From: Pseudomonas fluorescens
GTDB lineage: Bacteria; Pseudomonadota; Gammaproteobacteria; Pseudomonadales; Pseudomonadaceae
Reading direction: 5' to 3'
NCBI RefSeq assembly: GCF_902497895.1
Contig: NZ_CABVHQ010000049.1
Coordinates: 1 to 44,145 of the forward strand
DNA length: 44,145 bases
Each line of letters opens with the position of its first letter. Position 1 is the first letter of the stretch. The notes beneath the pieces are model-generated. The model saw only the letters and a program-made list of their open reading frames with translations. It was not told the origin of the DNA and did no database searches. The position numbers were made by a program, and so were the translations under genes. This document shows, in pieces, positions 42,281 through 44,145 of this stretch.

Positions 42281-42468
42281 CTGCAGCGAATTTTCTTTGG
42301 GAAAGAATAGGCGCTCGATCAGTACATGCACGGGTATCCGAAGCCGACCCTGGCACTGATGGACGGTTTTGTCCTGGGTGGCGGTATGGGGTGGTTCAAG
42401 GTGCTGCGTTGCGTGTAATTACCAAGCGAACAAGGATGGCCGACCAGCAAATGGTGCGCACGACTTAA
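42281..42468 (+). pseudogene. Broken HibCH-like (enoyl-CoA hydratase/isomerase) fragment
   Basis: Translating this stretch gives a short internal piece of a 3-hydroxyisobutyryl-CoA hydrolase-type protein. FFGKE is followed by a TAG stop at 42308-42310, then by ALDQYMHGYPKPTLALMDG and FVLGGGMG. Near 42390 a one-base shift carries the reading into another frame, which continues VVQGAALRVITKRTRMA before running out at 42468. The block YPKPTLALMDG with GGGMG is typical of the family. The rest of the gene (about 300 residues) is absent on both sides. It is a decayed relic, with at least one stop codon and one frameshift. Confidence 0.8.
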
Positions 42469-42489
42469 TACGTTGCGTGCACCCTGCTG

Positions 42490-43383
42490 CTAGCGCCCCA
42501 TCATCAGATCCTGGTTGAGCTGAGCCATTTCACGCAGAAAGTCCCATGTTACCCGGATGCGCGCGAGGTCTTTGCCCTCTGTCGGCATGAGCATCCAGAA
42601 GGTACGAACAAACTCTATCTGTTCGGCAAGGATCTCCTTGAGTTGTGGCTCCTTGCGCGCACTGAAACTGGGGAGGATGGCAATGCCGAGCCCCGCAATC
42701 GCAGCGTTCTGCTGAGCCATAATACTGGTGCTACGCAGCGCTATTTTCCCGGGTTTGCCGATCTCGTCGAGGTAATGCAATTCCTTGCTGTACAGCAGAT
42801 CCTCGATATAGCTGACAAACGTATGGTCGCGCAGGTCATCACGGCCGTGTATCAGCGGATGCGTATCAAGATAATCCGTTGAGGCGTAGAGCCGCAGGGT
42901 GTAATCGGTCAGTTTGGTGATGATATAGGGGCCGCGTTCGGGCCTCTCCAACGTGATCACTATGTCGGCTTCGTTACGCGCCAGGCGCACCATTCGTGGC
43001 ACAGCCAGCAGATCGATATTCAGGTTGGGATGGCGCTTCGATAAAGCCGCCAGCTGTCCGGCCAAGAGCGCAACCCCATACCCCTCAGTGGCGCCGATGC
43101 GCACCAAACCGCAGACACCTTCCGCACCTCCCTCGCCCTCATCCCGCTCGATCGACAGGTAAGAACTTTCCATCGCTTCTACCTGCGATAGCAATCTGCG
43201 TCCGGCCTCCGTCAGGCCATAACCGGCACCACTGCGGATAAACAGTGGTTGGCCCAGACTTTTCTCAAGCGCATGCACCCGTCGCGCGACAGTGGTGTGA
43301 TCGACGCCCAGCCGACGAGCCGCCACAGTCAACTTGCCCGCACGCGACAAATCGAGGAAGTAGCGAAGATTGTCCCAGTCCAT
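42490..43383 (-). CDS. LysR-family transcriptional regulator
   Basis: A 297-residue LysR regulator. The winged helix-turn-helix spans MDWDNLRYFLDLSRAG to HALEKSLGQPLF, followed by an effector domain of usual length. The start at 43383 has GGGAGAGATCAGGA ahead of it; the longer frame to 43473 runs into the AT-rich promoter region. It is divergent from pntAA with about 245 bases between the starts, an arrangement I recall in Pseudomonas genomes. It is therefore probably chromosomal backbone and not a regulator of the catabolic genes. Its target is unknown. Confidence 0.9.
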   Translation of the reverse strand: MDWDNLRYFLDLSRAGKLTVAARRLGVDHTTVARRVHALEKSLGQPLFIRSGAGYGLTEAGRRLLSQVEAMESSYLSIERDEGEGGAEGVCGLVRIGATEGYGVALLAGQLAALSKRHPNLNIDLLAVPRMVRLARNEADIVITLERPERGPYIITKLTDYTLRLYASTDYLDTHPLIHGRDDLRDHTFVSYIEDLLYSKELHYLDEIGKPGKIALRSTSIMAQQNAAIAGLGIAILPSFSARKEPQLKEILAEQIEFVRTFWMLMPTEGKDLARIRVTWDFLREMAQLNQDLMMGR

Positions 43384-43467
43384 TCCTGATCTCTCCCAGT
43401 GCAAAAATACACACGTTATGTGCGCTATTGCATTGCAATAAGCTTTCCACAGACAAAACCAAAAAAC

Positions 43468-43485
43468 AAACAAATTTATTTGTTT
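43468..43485. promoter_or_regulatory. AAAC-N10-GTTT palindrome upstream of lysR
   Basis: AAACAAAT (43468-43475) faces ATTTGTTT (43478-43485) around two bases, an 8-bp arm palindrome that also meets the cluster operator rule. It is about 85 bases before the lysR start codon in an A/T-rich stretch. It may be a site for LysR itself, a site of the cluster repressor, or chance. Confidence 0.35.
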
Positions 43486-43627
43486 CTAATAAACAAAAAA
43501 CAGCTCAATATGCCCGAAATCCGTTGGCATTCAGCATCAGGTATCTGCCAATAACTTAAACCAGTACCGCTATCTTTTCGGCTTACTGCCTACAGCGTCA
43601 ACCACGCGGCCACACAGGAGATTTCAA

Positions 43628-44145
43628 GTGCGCATTGGTGTTCCTCTCGAAACCCAGACGGGTGAAACGCGGGTTGCTGCAACCCCTGAAACCATCAAGA
43701 AGCTGATCGGCCAGGGTCATAAAGTCACTGTGCAAAGCGGCGCCGGCATTAGCGCCAGCGTTGTCGACAGTGCCTATGAGGCAGTAGGTGCGACCATTGG
43801 CAGCGCCATCGATGCGTTCGGCGCAGAGCTGATTCTCAAGGTCGTCGCTCCCAGCGACAGCGAGCGGGCTCTGATCAAAGGCGGCACTGTCGTGGTGGGC
43901 ATGCTCAATCCGTTCAGCAATGAAACCATTGCCAAACTGGCTGAGTGTGGCATCACCGCCTTCGCCCTCGAAGCCGCGCCGCGCACCTCCCGTGCACAGA
44001 GCCTTGATGTGCTGTCGTCCCAGGCCAACATTGCCGGCTATAAAGCCGTGTTGGTAGCCGCTTTCCACTATCCGCGCTTCATGCCGATGCTGATGACCGC
44101 TGCGGGTACCGTGAAAGCTGCACGGGTGCTGATTCTCGGCGCCGG
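43628..44145 (+). CDS. pntAA: NAD(P) transhydrogenase alpha subunit, N-terminal part (cut by window end)
   Basis: A GTG start at 43628 (CAGGAG seven bases upstream) opens a frame that reads RIGVPLETQTGETRVAATPE and continues without a stop to the window end, giving about 172 residues. It contains KKLIGQGHKVTVQSGAG, ALEAAPRTSRAQSLDVLSSQ and the beginning of the NAD-binding fold VLILGAG. This is the start of proton-translocating NAD(P) transhydrogenase subunit alpha (domain I, NAD(H)-binding). It lies divergent from the LysR gene and is probably followed by pntAB and pntB outside the window. It is a core metabolic gene and marks the right edge of the island. Confidence 0.93.
   Translation, partial: MRIGVPLETQTGETRVAATPETIKKLIGQGHKVTVQSGAGISASVVDSAYEAVGATIGSAIDAFGAELILKVVAPSDSERALIKGGTVVVGMLNPFSNETIAKLAECGITAFALEAAPRTSRAQSLDVLSSQANIAGYKAVLVAAFHYPRFMPMLMTAAGTVKAARVLILGA

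Overview
The window looks like a catabolic island in a Pseudomonas or a close gammaproteobacterial relative. The right end carries a LysR regulator divergent from the start of pntAA (NAD(P) transhydrogenase alpha), which reads like chromosomal backbone. The left end is a palindrome-rich intergenic repeat of a kind common in Pseudomonas. About 40 genes of fatty-acid, terpenoid and steroid-like catabolism lie between them. No tRNA, rRNA, CRISPR array, phage gene or intact transposase was seen.

Layout. (A) 1080-7283 (+): thiolase, 3-hydroxyacyl-CoA dehydrogenase, then a four-gene set resembling the levulinate LvaC-LvaA-LvaB module (acyl-CoA dehydrogenase-like enzyme, APH-type kinase, small DUF6285-like partner) plus a histidine phosphatase, then an enoyl-CoA hydratase/isomerase. 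(B) 15447-7433 (-): DUF35 protein, SCP2-thiolase-like aldolase candidate, Rieske oxygenase, two-subunit acyl-CoA dehydrogenase, CoA ligase, flavin/2Fe-2S reductase. (C) 16258-15548 (-): TetR regulator. (D) 20195-16384 (-): an acetoin/pyruvate-dehydrogenase-like complex (E1 alpha, E1 beta, free lipoyl domain, E2 catalytic core) and an SDR. (E) 24544-20380 (-): two SnoaL-like proteins, Rieske oxygenase, ABM-type monooxygenase, SDR, VOC protein. (F) 28777-24687 (-): a Rieske-SnoaL fusion, a zinc-free MDR reductase and a 3-ketosteroid-dehydrogenase-like flavoprotein. (G) 40859-28860 (-): DUF1302 outer-membrane protein, DUF1329 lipoprotein-like partner, Ycf48-like protein, MMPL/RND transporter, SDRs, ThuA-like protein, GST, a deleted SDR and a second MDR. 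(H) 41473 (+): enoyl-CoA hydratase followed by a broken HibCH-like remnant. (I) LysR and pntAA.

How the genes may work together (inference). Operon G would move a hydrophobic substrate across the envelope. Three Rieske oxygenases, fed by the single reductase visible here, would hydroxylate it. SDRs, the KstD-like flavoprotein and the MDRs would adjust redox state. The acetoin-dehydrogenase-like complex could cleave an alpha-hydroxyketone or diketone to an acyl-CoA, which would replace the extradiol ring cleavage that is absent here. The ligase, two-subunit dehydrogenase, aldolase pair and operon A would then shorten the acyl-CoAs, with the kinase module handling a 4-hydroxyacyl-CoA. The substrate cannot be read from the sequence; an alicyclic terpenoid or steroid-like compound is the best guess.

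Regulation. The motif AAAC-N10-GTTT stands ahead of all six catabolic or transport operons (A, B, D, E, F, G) and the lone hydratase, and once near lysR. In at least two places it lies between plausible -35 and -10 elements. The obvious candidate to bind it is the TetR protein, which would make the cluster one regulon.
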